A DNA stretch of 64,000 bases from Rhodospirillaceae bacterium UBA1479 (GTDB lineage Bacteria > Pseudomonadota > Alphaproteobacteria > Rhodospirillales > Casp-alpha2): NCBI GenBank assembly GCA_002325375.1, contig DCRZ01000006.1, positions 66,911 through 130,910 on the forward strand. The letters are read 5' to 3'. Shown here piece after piece: positions 8,825 to 17,707 of this stretch. Each line of letters opens with the position of its first letter. Position 1 is the stretch's first letter. The notes under the pieces were generated by a model, which was not told the DNA's origin, did no database searches, and saw only the letters and a program-made list of their open reading frames with translations. The position numbers were made by a program, and so were the translations under genes.

Positions 8825-9669
8825 TCGGTGCTCCAATAGTCGCGTACGGAAGGTTTCAATTGATCGTAACCGGTCTTGATGTTGATGCGTTCGCGTTCAT
8901 CGCGCGGCGGCAGCGAGCAGAACCCGAGCAAGGCCTTCTGCTCATCCGACAGGGACTGGTAGATGTCTTCCGGCAGGCTTCGGGTCATGTCGGAGGACTG
9001 CTTCACCCACCACCGGTTCAGGGTTGCGATGATCAGCCAGCGGCTGCCGCCGGAGGTGTTGGCGCCGGCGCCGTGCCACAGCCGGCTGTCCCATACCACC
9101 ATGTCTCCTGCCTTGCATTCGACGGGGCGGATGTCCTTGCTGGCGCGATCAGTGAAGGCACCGCTCCGGTGGCTCTTCGGAACGACGACCGTGCAACCGT
9201 TTGCGGCCGTCATGTCGTCGAGGGCGAAGGCGATTTGGATGCGCCAGGTGAGGTCGCCGGGCGTCGGGATGTTGGTGTCGATGTGCAGGTCGAGCGGCCG
9301 GCCCGAGCAGCGGGCGTTGAAGAAGCCGAGGATGTAGTTCGGCGCGTCCGGCGGCAGGAAACGGTAATAGGGATCGTTCAGCATCGCCATGCCGATGCCG
9401 CGAACCAGTGGGTCGACCAGCAGATCGATGTAGTGCTTGTCCTTGTTCTGCAGGTTGTAGACGACGCGGTCGTCGGCGTCCCGCTCGGGCACGCCGCGGC
9501 GGGGGGTGTTCTTGACTTCTTCCCACAGGGCGTCGGTGCGCGCCCGCAGATCCGTCACTGTCGCGGGGCCGAGATGGCCGGGCACGACGGCATATCCGTC
9601 CGTCGCCAGGGCGGTGAGGCAGGTCGCCAGCCGGCCGTCGATTTCCTGTTTCCGTGGTTCTGCGGTCAT
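8821..9669 (-). CDS. Phytanoyl-CoA dioxygenase (PhyH)-family Fe(II)/2-oxoglutarate oxygenase
   Basis: 282 residues. The iron-binding triad is recognisable as HID in LDLHIDTN (HxD) and the distal His of LWHGAGAN, with an Arg shortly after it (GGSRW) for 2-oxoglutarate. No signal peptide, hence cytoplasmic. PhyH homologues hydroxylate or otherwise oxidise small molecules, and substrate cannot be read from sequence. It sits between pseI and pseF, joined to pseF by ATGA, so hydroxylation of pseudaminic acid or its precursor is a reasonable guess. Confidence 0.82.
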   Translation of the reverse strand: MTAEPRKQEIDGRLATCLTALATDGYAVVPGHLGPATVTDLRARTDALWEEVKNTPRRGVPERDADDRVVYNLQNKDKHYIDLLVDPLVRGIGMAMLNDPYYRFLPPDAPNYILGFFNARCSGRPLDLHIDTNIPTPGDLTWRIQIAFALDDMTAANGCTVVVPKSHRSGAFTDRASKDIRPVECKAGDMVVWDSRLWHGAGANTSGGSRWLIIATLNRWWVKQSSDMTRSLPEDIYQSLSDEQKALLGFCSLPPRDERERINIKTGYDQLKPSVRDYWSTE

Positions 9670-9694
9670 CGCTTCTTCCGCCTATATCGGCAGG

Positions 9695-10735
9695 CTAGTC
9701 GCCGATCATGTCCCACTGCAGGGGATCGCCTCTCCGGATGTCGCGCGCCGCCCGGCGGTTGATGATCTCGCCCAGGTGCTTGGGCGGAAGGCCAAGGCCC
9801 GGACGGATCGAGCGTACGTTGTCGGGTGTCAGGGGCTCGCCGGCGGCAATATCGGCCACGGCATAGAGCGACCTTCTGTAGGTCACGCTGCCTACTTCCG
9901 AAGGCTTCGGTCCGAAGGCAACAGTCCCGACCGCCTGATGTACGTCCTTGATCTGAGCGATCATAGTGGCGAGTTCGTCGGGTTCGAGCGAGAACGCGCT
10001 GTCAATGGCGCCGTCGGACCGCCGCAGCGTCACGTGCTTTTCGATAAGCTGCGCGCCTAGGGCGGTCGCCGCCACGGGCAGGGCGATGCCGAGTGTGTGA
10101 TCGGACAGGCCGACGGGCACGTCGAATCGGCGGGCGAGTTCCGCCATGTTGGCAAGGTGCGCCTCCTGAAACGGCGCGGGGTAGGCGCTCACGCAGTGGA
10201 GCAGTGCCAGGTCCTTGCAGCCGTTTGCGCGTGCCGCGTCGACGGCGTCGGTGATCTCCGCCAGGTTGGCCATGCCGGTGGAGATAACAAGAGGCTTGCT
10301 TGTGGCGGCCGCCATGGCGATCAGATTGGTATCGACATTCTCGAACGACGCGATCTTGTAGGCTGGCGCGCCCAGGCTCTCCAGCAACTCGATGGCGGCG
10401 TCGTCGAACGGGCTGGAGAACACGGTGATGCCGAGTTCACGCCCCTTCGCGAACAGCGCTTCATGCCACTCCCAGGGCGTGTGCGCCTCCTGATAGATCT
10501 CATACAGCTTCCGGTTCTTCCACAGCGGCAGGTCGACGACGAAGCCCGGCCCGTCGTGATCGATGGTCAGGCTGTCGGCGGTGTAGGTCTGCAACTTGAT
10601 GGCGTCGGCGCCGACCTCCTTGGCGGCAGTCATGATCTCGAGCGCAAGGCCCAGGTCGCCGCCGTGGTTGCCCGAAATCTCGGCAATCACATAAGGCGGG
10701 TGGTTCGAATCGATGGTGTGTCCGTCAATGATCAT
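9695..10735 (-). CDS. pseI: Pseudaminic acid synthase
   Basis: Condenses phosphoenolpyruvate with 2,4-diacetamido-2,4,6-trideoxy-L-altrose to give pseudaminic acid. Visible features are YVIAEISGNHGGDLGLALE, the DAIKLQTYTADSLTID segment, EAHTPWEWHEALF, the NeuB-fold SSPFDDAAIELLE, and a C-terminal SAF (antifreeze-like) domain from about residue 290, with GLGLPPKHL. 346 residues matches the family. The start overlaps pseG as ATGA. The THTPW-like and SDHTLGI motifs favour PseI over NeuB/LegI. Confidence 0.93.
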   Translation of the reverse strand: MIIDGHTIDSNHPPYVIAEISGNHGGDLGLALEIMTAAKEVGADAIKLQTYTADSLTIDHDGPGFVVDLPLWKNRKLYEIYQEAHTPWEWHEALFAKGRELGITVFSSPFDDAAIELLESLGAPAYKIASFENVDTNLIAMAAATSKPLVISTGMANLAEITDAVDAARANGCKDLALLHCVSAYPAPFQEAHLANMAELARRFDVPVGLSDHTLGIALPVAATALGAQLIEKHVTLRRSDGAIDSAFSLEPDELATMIAQIKDVHQAVGTVAFGPKPSEVGSVTYRRSLYAVADIAAGEPLTPDNVRSIRPGLGLPPKHLGEIINRRAARDIRRGDPLQWDMIGD

Positions 10736-11718
10736 TGGCTTGCCTTGCTGATGGGAATCGCGTCGTGCGGTTCCGGACGAGACGATATTCCTTGCCGTTG
10801 CGCGAGGCCCAGCACGACGTCCGCCGCCCGCGCCGCGCCGCGGCCGTCGATAACCTCGGCAAGGGGGTTGCCCGGGGCGGGTTTCGCCGCCTCCGCCGCG
10901 ACGCCCGCCGCCATCTGCTCCGCGTCGTAGGCGTCAAACGCCTGGATGCCGGTCCGGCGCAAAGCCGGAATCATGTGGCCTTGATTGTCGGCGACCTGGC
11001 AGACGACGATCGACAGGCCCGCCGCCGCCGCCTCCCACGTCGTCACGCCGGCCCCGCCGGCATAGATCGCGCCGCGTCCCATGGCGGCGACCATGTCGGG
11101 GCGGACGAGCAGCGACAACCGGTCGTCGGCCTCGCCCGCGTCGTCCGGCATCGCCGGTACGATCACGTCGACCCGCGCCTCGGGCACACGCCTCAGGATC
11201 GCACGGGCGGTCTCGACGCCTCGGGTCGTGTCGGCGCCGCCGAAGGAAACGACAACCCGCCGGCCGTTGTTCTTCGTCTGCGGCCGCAGGTCCGCGAAGC
11301 GTGGATCGACAAGACAGTAGTCCAGTCCGGCCAGGACGGTGCCGTCGCACACGGACGTGTAATCCAGGTCCGGGGCGTAAATGTTGTGGTTGAGGACGAC
11401 GTCGGCATCCAGCGGCTGATCCGCATTGTCGTCGATCACCAGGCGAAGGGCATGACGCCGACGCCATCCGCGCATGGTCTCAAGGCCGATGCGGTAGCTG
11501 TCGGCGATCAGGATGTCCGCCTCGTCCGTCTGCGAAAGATCGTCGGGCCACGTGCCCGCCGAACCTTCCCACAAACCGACCAGCGATGCCTCCGGCGGCA
11601 CCACGACGCGGCATTCGATGCCGCGGGCCTCGAACTCGCGCAGCAGGAAAGAGCAGCGCCGGAAATGCCCGAACCCGACGTTCGGCCCCGCGTCAACGAC
11701 GAACAGGGCGCGCGTCAC
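10732..11718 (-). CDS. pseG: UDP-2,4-diacetamido-2,4,6-trideoxy-beta-L-altropyranose hydrolase
   Basis: Removes UDP from the PseH product to release the hexose used by PseI. A GTG at 11716-11718 overlaps the ATP-grasp stop as GTGA and gives VTRALFVVDAGPNVGFGHFRRC, placing the catalytic His in GFGHFRR as in PseG. The rest resembles a MurG-like GT-B fold, including FGGADTTRG and GGAGVTTWEAAAAG. 328 residues. A longer ATG-initiated reading (from 11805) would overlap the upstream gene by 91 bases and adds no homologous sequence, so I rejected it. Confidence 0.9.
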   Translation of the reverse strand: MTRALFVVDAGPNVGFGHFRRCSFLLREFEARGIECRVVVPPEASLVGLWEGSAGTWPDDLSQTDEADILIADSYRIGLETMRGWRRRHALRLVIDDNADQPLDADVVLNHNIYAPDLDYTSVCDGTVLAGLDYCLVDPRFADLRPQTKNNGRRVVVSFGGADTTRGVETARAILRRVPEARVDVIVPAMPDDAGEADDRLSLLVRPDMVAAMGRGAIYAGGAGVTTWEAAAAGLSIVVCQVADNQGHMIPALRRTGIQAFDAYDAEQMAAGVAAEAAKPAPGNPLAEVIDGRGAARAADVVLGLAQRQGISSRPEPHDAIPISKASQ

Positions 11719-12644
11719 GCGTCGAACACCAGCTCGCGGGACAAGCGGTAGACGCTCCGACCCGGGCGGGACCGGAACTCCGCGAAAGCGCCTTTGATCG
11801 CCCACAGCAGGTCCTGAAAGCCGAGCCGATGACGCATCATCACCGTGCTGGAAAATCGCGGATTGATCTCAAATACGCGAGGTCCCTTGGGCGTCAGGCG
11901 CAGTTGCACGTTGATGGCGCCGTCAAGATCGCAGGCTGCCGCGAGGCGCTGGATCAGATCGTCGATGGCGGGCACCGCGACCTCTTCGGCGAAGACCGTG
12001 CGACCGCCGGCCAGCCGGCGCTTGAGGACCAGGCCCCGGGTCTGGCCGCCGAGCCGGATGACGGCGCAGGTATATTCCTGGTCCTCGTCGCCGACATGCT
12101 CCTGGGCGATGAGGCCCTCGGGCTTCTGGCTGCGGATGAAGTCCAGATGGGCGCGCGTCCGCACGACGTCGACGCCACGGCTGCCGCGGCCCTGGCGCGG
12201 CTTGACGACGATCGGCAGGGGCAGGTCCCCCGCCGCTTCGAACGGCACGGTGACGGGCGGGTTCAGGCCTTCGGCTGCCAACCAACGCGCGGTCTCCAGC
12301 TTGTCGAGGAAGCGGCGCAGCAGGGGTGCCGCGGCCATCAGTAGTGGGATGCCGGAAAGCTCCGCCGGCGTCGCATGAGCCAGCCGCCACAGTTCGGCTT
12401 CCGCCGTGGGGATGACCGTGCCGTAGCCGCCGTCGGTAGCGAGCGAGCGCATGCCCGCGAGGAAAGTCTCGTCATCGGCCCGGGGCACGTGGTGCATGCG
12501 GTCGAACAGCGCCTCGCCCGGCCGGGTTCCGCCGGCGTCGGCGCCGTCGACGCGGGTGCTGGGAAACGCGTCGCGCAGGATGCCGCAGATGGCTTCGGCG
12601 ATGTCGCCGTTGGCGCCGGTCACCAGGAAACCGGAATGGCTCAT
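11715..12644 (-). CDS. ATP-grasp ligase in the pseudaminic acid cluster
   Basis: 309 residues from the ATG at 12642-12644. The N-terminal third is a Rossmann-like preATP-grasp domain (FLVTGANGDIAEAI, then IPTAEAELW). The ATP-grasp core includes IVVKPRQGRGSRGV, the EHVGDEDQEYTCAV segment and FEINPRFSST with the metal-binding Glu and Asn. It resembles the carbamoyl-phosphate-synthase-L/PylC-like group that couples a carboxylate to an amine. The acceptor and carboxylate are unknown; in this setting it may attach an amino-acid-like group to a sugar amine. Overlaps the phosphoesterase gene by ATGA. Confidence 0.8.
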   Translation of the reverse strand: MSHSGFLVTGANGDIAEAICGILRDAFPSTRVDGADAGGTRPGEALFDRMHHVPRADDETFLAGMRSLATDGGYGTVIPTAEAELWRLAHATPAELSGIPLLMAAAPLLRRFLDKLETARWLAAEGLNPPVTVPFEAAGDLPLPIVVKPRQGRGSRGVDVVRTRAHLDFIRSQKPEGLIAQEHVGDEDQEYTCAVIRLGGQTRGLVLKRRLAGGRTVFAEEVAVPAIDDLIQRLAAACDLDGAINVQLRLTPKGPRVFEINPRFSSTVMMRHRLGFQDLLWAIKGAFAEFRSRPGRSVYRLSRELVFDA

Positions 12645-13348
12645 GCCGAACCCTCCGTGCGGGTCAGCACTTTCCAAAGATAGGGCAGCTGCGGGTCGCG
12701 GCGGCGCGCTTCGGCGATCAGCGCGGCGGCGTCGTATGATTCACGGTGAAGGGTCACGGCATGGCTCGCGGTATCCCACAGCGCCCAGCAGGCGCCGGGC
12801 CGGCGGTCGCGCGGCTGGCCGACGGAACCGGGATTGACGACGATGCACCCGCCTTCATGCCACAGGACGGGGTAATGGGAATGCCCGAACACTACAAGAT
12901 CCTGCCCCTCGGCGGCGCACTTCGCCACCACGTCGGCCGGTGCGTCGGGATAGACGTATGCCTCATGGTCCCAGGGCGCGCCGTGGCAGATCAACGCGGT
13001 TCGCCCGCCCGCCGCCGCCTCGCGCCGTTCGGGCAGGTCGACCAGGCGATCGAAGGTCGTTGGCGGAAGCTCCCGGCAGGCGACATCCTGCCCGGAACCG
13101 TAGCGCGCCGAAATGGCATCGTGATCACGCCCCGCGGCCCAGTCGCGCATCATGTCCTCGTGGTTGCCGCGCACGGCGATCCAATCCCAGTCGTCCAGCA
13201 GGTCAAGCACCGCCTTGGCGCCGTAGTAGTAGCCAACGAAGTCGCCGGCGATGAACAGCCGTTCGGCACCCGCCTCCCGGGCGGCGCGCAGCACGCAGGC
13301 CAGGGCCAGATCGTTGCCGTGGATATCGGCGAGCAGCGCGATCTTCAT
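12641..13348 (-). CDS. Calcineurin-like metallophosphoesterase
   Basis: 235 residues, cytoplasmic. The complete binuclear metal set is seen: LLADIHGND (DxH), FIAGDFVGYY (GD), AVRGNHED (GNHE), LICHGAPW and VFGHSHYP (GHSH). This is the compact YfcE/diadenosine-tetraphosphatase-like form. It probably dephosphorylates an intermediate of the adjacent sugar or acyl branch; no substrate can be assigned. It overlaps the ATP-grasp start and is 28 bases from the methyltransferase stop. Confidence 0.88.
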   Translation of the reverse strand: MKIALLADIHGNDLALACVLRAAREAGAERLFIAGDFVGYYYGAKAVLDLLDDWDWIAVRGNHEDMMRDWAAGRDHDAISARYGSGQDVACRELPPTTFDRLVDLPERREAAAGGRTALICHGAPWDHEAYVYPDAPADVVAKCAAEGQDLVVFGHSHYPVLWHEGGCIVVNPGSVGQPRDRRPGACWALWDTASHAVTLHRESYDAAALIAEARRRDPQLPYLWKVLTRTEGSA

Positions 13349-13376
13349 AATGTCCCGGCCGGCATTGGTGTCGCCG

Positions 13377-14273
13377 TCACTTGAAGGCCATTACCGCACA
13401 GAGGTTCCGGCCGATGCCGCAGCGTGACATGGCGCGGCAGAAATCGTGATAGGCGTCCAGGCCCCGCTCCGCCAGCAGAAGGTCGAGGATGATCCGGGCG
13501 CGATGGGCGTCGGCCCCTTTGCCGGAATCCTGGACGTAGTTGGAGCCGGGGTGGAACAGGAAAAGCTCTATGGGAAAGTCGCCGAACATGTCGACGACCT
13601 GAAACCCGGCGCGGTCGGCCACGCCGCCGATGTTGTCGACGTTGAAATAGTGCAGATGGTCCGGCGGCGAAAACCAGTATTCCCGGTTGATCCAGCCAAG
13701 CTCCTGCAGGCGTGTCTGCATGGGGCTGTAGTCGTTCGGCACGTTGACCAGCAGGATGCCATCCTTCGCCATGACCGCGCGTACCTTGGCCAGTAGGTCG
13801 AACGGGTCGATGACATGTTCGACCACGTTCTGCAGCACGCAGACGTCGAAGGTTTCGCCGCTGTCGCGCAGATTGTCGAGCACGGTCGCGGCGTCGCCCA
13901 GCCGCAGGTTCGGCAGCAGGTCCGGATGGAACGACCTGATGGCATGCTCGCTGTAGTCGACGCCGGTGGTCATGCAACCTGCTTCCGTCGCGGCCTGAAG
14001 AATGAAGCCTTCGCCGCAGCCGACTTCGAGCAGGCGCGCGTCATTCAGCGCGGTGACGCGGCCGGTCGCAGTTACTGCATGTAGCACCAGACGCGCCCGC
14101 AGGCGCTTCTGGTCCAGTTCCTCCGGCGAATAGGTGGGGGCGTAGGTCTTTGCCGCCGAAGTCTGGAAATAGGTTTCCGCGTAGAACTTTTCGAGTTCCG
14201 CGCGGGACGGCATCGGGGTCACCGACATGAACCCAAGGTCGGCGGCGGTCTTGCCGTATTTACGGGCTGTCAT
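13377..14273 (-). CDS. Class I SAM-dependent methyltransferase
   Basis: 298 residues. The SAM-binding motif I is LLEVGCGEGFILQAA (about residues 81-95), followed by the acidic residue in TTGVDYSEHAI and the post-motif LQNVVEHVIDPFDLL, as in UbiE/UbiG-type enzymes. The 70-residue N-terminal extension, with a YFQTSAAK segment, is seen in many methyltransferases of O-antigen clusters. Acceptor unknown: an O- or N-methyl group on the pseudaminic acid derivative or its side chain is inferred from neighbours. Confidence 0.85.
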   Translation of the reverse strand: MTARKYGKTAADLGFMSVTPMPSRAELEKFYAETYFQTSAAKTYAPTYSPEELDQKRLRARLVLHAVTATGRVTALNDARLLEVGCGEGFILQAATEAGCMTTGVDYSEHAIRSFHPDLLPNLRLGDAATVLDNLRDSGETFDVCVLQNVVEHVIDPFDLLAKVRAVMAKDGILLVNVPNDYSPMQTRLQELGWINREYWFSPPDHLHYFNVDNIGGVADRAGFQVVDMFGDFPIELFLFHPGSNYVQDSGKGADAHRARIILDLLLAERGLDAYHDFCRAMSRCGIGRNLCAVMAFK

Positions 14274-14316
14274 CGGCTTGGCCTCGGCAGGGCGCCGCGC
14301 GGGAGGACGGCGTCGT

Positions 14317-15603
14317 TCACGGTTGGCGGAACACGGGTTCGATGGCAGGGCCCTGGAGCCGCGCGGCGAAATCGTTGGCCTGGTGGGCGCGGGCGAACAG
14401 GGGGAGCACCTCGCGGAACACGTTCTCGGAGAACGCCAGTTCCTCTGGTCCGTGTGCGGCGCAGGTCACGTTGAGGCAGTAGTAGAGGAGCCCCCGACGC
14501 GCGCATTCCTGCATGAAGTAGGTCTTGCGCGTGCGGGTCTCCTGGTCGCCTTTTTCGCTCGACATGTCGAGCAGGAACCGCTCGGGAAAGCCTTTCACCT
14601 TGATCACGCCGCGCAGGCCGTTCTCCTCGATCAGGCGTTCGGCCATGGCCATGAACGCGGTGCCGTGGGTCTGGATACGCGCCAGGGCGTCGGTGTCGCG
14701 CAACGCTTCGATCGTCGCCTTGCCCGCCGCCAGGGAGACGGTCTCGCCGCCGAAAGTGCCCGAATAGAAGATCTTGTCGAACACCTCCATCACGTCACGT
14801 TTGCCGACCACGGCGCTCAACGGATAGCCGTTGGCCATGGCCTTGCCGAAGCAGGCGAGATCGGGGATCACGCCGAAGCGTTCCTGTGCACCGCCCAGGT
14901 GGGTGCGGAAACCGGTCACGACCTCGTCGTAGATCAGCAGCGCGCCGTGCCGATGGGCTAGGTCGCGCACCGCTTCCAGGAACCCGGGTTCCGGCGCGAT
15001 CACGCCGACCGGTTCCATGATTACCGCTGCCACCTGCCCCGGCCGGGCATCGAGCGCAGCCTCCAGCGAGGCAACGTTGTTGTAGGCGAAGGTCTGCGTT
15101 AGCTCCGCCACGGCACGCGGCACGCCCAAGTCGCGCGTGGTGGTGCCGATGCACCAGTCGTGCCAGCCGTGGTATCCGCACATGATCACATGGTCGCGCG
15201 AGGTGTAGGCCCGGGCGGCGCGGATCGCCGCCGTCGTCACGTCGGACCCGGATTTGCCGAACCGCACCATTTCGGCGCAGGGGATGATGTCGACGAGCAT
15301 CTCCGCGACATCGACCTCCAGCGGGTGCATCTGGCTGAACACCGTGCCTTCGGCCATCTGTCGGGCACAGGCGGCGTCCACCTGCTTGTCGCCGTAGCCG
15401 AGAATGATCGGCCCGAGCGCCATCAGGCAATCGAGAAACTTGTTGCCGTCGGCGTCCCAGACCCAGGCGCCGGCACCCCGCGTCAGGTAGTTCGGCGCGT
15501 CCGCGCGGGGCCACTGCGTCGGCCCCTTGGAGAACGTCTGGGTTGCCGACGGAATGACCCGCCGGGCACGTTCGAGCAGGTTACGAGACGTCTTGAGTTC
15601 CAT
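14317..15603 (-). CDS. Class III aminotransferase, glutamate-1-semialdehyde-aminomutase-like
   Basis: 428 residues, a full-length fold-type I PLP enzyme. GSDVTTAAIRAARAYT, the LIYDEVVTGFR motif and CFGKAMANGYPLSAV (with the Schiff-base Lys) identify the GSA/omega-aminotransferase group. It is unlikely to be housekeeping HemL because it lies within the surface-sugar operon and carries a sugar-cluster-like C-terminus. It may transaminate or shift the amino group on a small keto or semialdehyde compound that the ATP-grasp protein then attaches. Start ATG at 15601-15603; gap of 14 bases to the aldo/keto reductase. Confidence 0.82.
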   Translation of the reverse strand: MELKTSRNLLERARRVIPSATQTFSKGPTQWPRADAPNYLTRGAGAWVWDADGNKFLDCLMALGPIILGYGDKQVDAACARQMAEGTVFSQMHPLEVDVAEMLVDIIPCAEMVRFGKSGSDVTTAAIRAARAYTSRDHVIMCGYHGWHDWCIGTTTRDLGVPRAVAELTQTFAYNNVASLEAALDARPGQVAAVIMEPVGVIAPEPGFLEAVRDLAHRHGALLIYDEVVTGFRTHLGGAQERFGVIPDLACFGKAMANGYPLSAVVGKRDVMEVFDKIFYSGTFGGETVSLAAGKATIEALRDTDALARIQTHGTAFMAMAERLIEENGLRGVIKVKGFPERFLLDMSSEKGDQETRTRKTYFMQECARRGLLYYCLNVTCAAHGPEELAFSENVFREVLPLFARAHQANDFAARLQGPAIEPVFRQP

Positions 15604-15617
15604 TGTCGGCCTCTTCG

Positions 15618-16514
15618 TTACCCGCCGGTCCGGATGTTCGCCGGCCAGCGGGAAGGATTAATGTAGGCTTCGTCGGTCAAACCGTAGGGCGTGAAATCGA
15701 AGCGGCTGTCGGCGATTTGTTCGGCGGCGTCGCAGATCTCGGCTAACTGGTCTGGATCGGTGACGCCGATGATCATGACGTCGACCTCGGGGTTCTGCAC
15801 GCCGAACAACAGACAGCCCTGCAGCGGCGACAAGCCCGTCGCCGCCAACTGCGAGCGCAACGTGGCGAGATGGGGCTGCAGCGGCCGGAAGTAATCGGGC
15901 AGGCCGTTGACCGGCGCCAGCAATAACCCTTGTAGGAACAGCGAACGAACATGGATCTCGATGCCTCGGCGCTTCATTGCGTCCAAAGTTCCCGCTGCCT
16001 GGAACCGGTGGTCGATGGCGTTCATGGGTATCTGAACGAGATCGACTGAATGACGGGCAAGCACCGCATCGACTTCCACCGGCGTATAGGCGGAGAAGCC
16101 GATCTTCTCGACCATGCCGGCGGCCTTTAATTCCAGGAGCTCGTCATGAAGGCGGTCACCGTCGGGGCCCGTCAAACCGCTGGCATGGTGGACCAGCAGG
16201 CCGTAGACGCTTTCCTGGCGCAGGCGGCGGAGCGACTGTTCGAGCTGGTGGCGGGCGGCGCCAGGACCGTCGATCCGGTCGGGGTTGACCTTGGTGACGA
16301 TCAGGAATTCCGCAGCCGCTGGCGCGTGGGCGCCGATGACCGCTTCGGAATCCCCATAGTCCGCCGCTGTGTCGACGACCCGGACCCCCTTGCGTCCCGC
16401 CAGGTCGAATACGGCATCCACGGCCGGCGAGGTAACCTTGCCGGCCTGGTTGGTGATGCCGTAATCGAGTCCGAACGCGGCGGAGCCGAGGCCGAGGCGC
16501 CGGAAGATGTTCAA
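15618..16514 (-). CDS. Aldo/keto reductase
   Basis: 298 residues starting from a TTG at 16512-16514 that overlaps the pseC stop as TTGA; the longer ATG reading adds low-complexity sequence over pseC. The TIM-barrel pattern includes RLGLGSAAFGLDYG, RVVDTAADYGDSE (catalytic Asp and Tyr), VTKVNP (Lys) and VYGLLVHHASG (His). It resembles the group of AKRs found in flagellin and O-antigen glycosylation clusters. Likely reduces an aldehyde or ketone with NAD(P)H; the substrate is not visible. It forms a block with the class III aminotransferase downstream. Confidence 0.85.
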   Translation of the reverse strand: MNIFRRLGLGSAAFGLDYGITNQAGKVTSPAVDAVFDLAGRKGVRVVDTAADYGDSEAVIGAHAPAAAEFLIVTKVNPDRIDGPGAARHQLEQSLRRLRQESVYGLLVHHASGLTGPDGDRLHDELLELKAAGMVEKIGFSAYTPVEVDAVLARHSVDLVQIPMNAIDHRFQAAGTLDAMKRRGIEIHVRSLFLQGLLLAPVNGLPDYFRPLQPHLATLRSQLAATGLSPLQGCLLFGVQNPEVDVMIIGVTDPDQLAEICDAAEQIADSRFDFTPYGLTDEAYINPSRWPANIRTGG

Positions 16515-17701
16515 CGCCGCACCAGGTCGCGGACGGTCGCCACAACGTGATCCACTTCCTCGTCGGTCATGTCCGGGAACAGCGGAATGGACAGGCATCC
16601 TTCGTAATATCGCACGGCCGCGGGAAAGGCGTCGGGGCCGTAGGCATGCCGTGCCTGATGATACGGCTGGTAGTGGATCGGGATGTAATGGATCTGCGGC
16701 GCGATGCCGAACGCGTTCAGCTCGCGGATGAATTGCTGGCGCGTGCGGCCCAGGGCGGCGAAGTCGACATCCAGGATGTAGAGGTGATGGGCCGAACGGC
16801 GCCGGAACTCGGTGTCGGCCTGGACGAGGGTCACGGCGGGCAGGTCCGCGAAGGCGGCATCGTAGTGGGCGATGATTTCGCGCCGCCGGGCCAGGAAGCG
16901 GTCCAGCTTGGCCAGCTGCGACAGGCCGAGCGCTGCTTGGATGTCCGTCAGGCGGTAATTGAATCCGAGCAACTGCTGTTCGTAGTACCAGGTCCGGCGC
17001 TGGCCGTCTTCCAGGGCGGCATCTAGGTTCTGCATGCGGTCGGCATCACGTTCGATGCCGTGGGTCCGCAATTGGCGGAGCAGGCGCGCCAGGTCGGCGT
17101 CATTGGTCGTCACCACGCCGCCTTCGCCGGTGGTGATCGACTTGACCGGGTGGAACGAGAACACGGCCATGTCCGCATATTTGCACGAGCCGACAGGCGT
17201 GCCGCAGGCGTGGTCGCCGCCGAGCGCATGCGCGGCGTCTTCCATGACGAACCGGCTCCCGGCGGCTTGGCGGATTTCCGCCGATTGGGTGGCAAGGCCG
17301 CCGAAGTGCACCGGGATGACGACCTTGGTCTCAGGGGCTCCGGCCAGGTAGTTCCGGACGCCGTCGCCAGTAATCGCCAGTGTGTCGGGATCAATGTCGA
17401 GCAGGTTGGCCTGCCCGCCGCAGTAGATAACGGCATTGGCGGAGGCAACGAAGGACAGCGTCGAGGTCACGCCCATGTCGCCCGCGGCAACGCCGGCCGC
17501 CAGACAGCCGATGTGTAGTGCCGCTGTGCCGCTTGACACGGCGATGGCATGACGCGCGCCGACCCGCTCAGCGACGGCGGCCTCGAACCTTTCGACGATC
17601 GGGCCTTGCGTGATCAGGTCGCCGCGCAGGGCATCGACGACCGCCTGAACATCGCTGTCGTCGATCTGGTGCCGACCGTAATTGAGTGGTCGTATGGTCA
17701 T
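16511..17701 (-). CDS. pseC: UDP-4-amino-4,6-dideoxy-N-acetyl-beta-L-altrosamine transaminase
   Basis: PLP enzyme of the DegT/DnrJ/EryC1 family, 396 residues; transfers an amino group from glutamate to the 4-keto sugar made by PseB. The N-terminus MTIRPLNYGRHQIDDSDVQ and the LRGDLITQGPIVERFE region are typical of PseC. SSGTAALHIGC marks the phosphate-binding region and FSFHPVKSITTGEGG carries the Schiff-base Lys. It follows pseB with a six-base gap, the usual gene order. Confidence 0.92.
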   Translation of the reverse strand: MTIRPLNYGRHQIDDSDVQAVVDALRGDLITQGPIVERFEAAVAERVGARHAIAVSSGTAALHIGCLAAGVAAGDMGVTSTLSFVASANAVIYCGGQANLLDIDPDTLAITGDGVRNYLAGAPETKVVIPVHFGGLATQSAEIRQAAGSRFVMEDAAHALGGDHACGTPVGSCKYADMAVFSFHPVKSITTGEGGVVTTNDADLARLLRQLRTHGIERDADRMQNLDAALEDGQRRTWYYEQQLLGFNYRLTDIQAALGLSQLAKLDRFLARRREIIAHYDAAFADLPAVTLVQADTEFRRRSAHHLYILDVDFAALGRTRQQFIRELNAFGIAPQIHYIPIHYQPYHQARHAYGPDAFPAAVRYYEGCLSIPLFPDMTDEEVDHVVATVRDLVRR

Positions 17702-17707
17702 GGCTTT

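Noticed and set aside
10732..11805. Long reading of pseG from 11805
   Set aside because: It would overlap the ATP-grasp gene by 91 bases; the GTGA overlap start gives the canonical PseG N-terminus.
14317..15603. Housekeeping hemL (glutamate-1-semialdehyde aminomutase)
   Set aside because: The fold matches, but alphaproteobacteria generally make 5-aminolevulinate by the glycine (HemA/ALAS) route, and the gene is embedded in the pseudaminic acid block.
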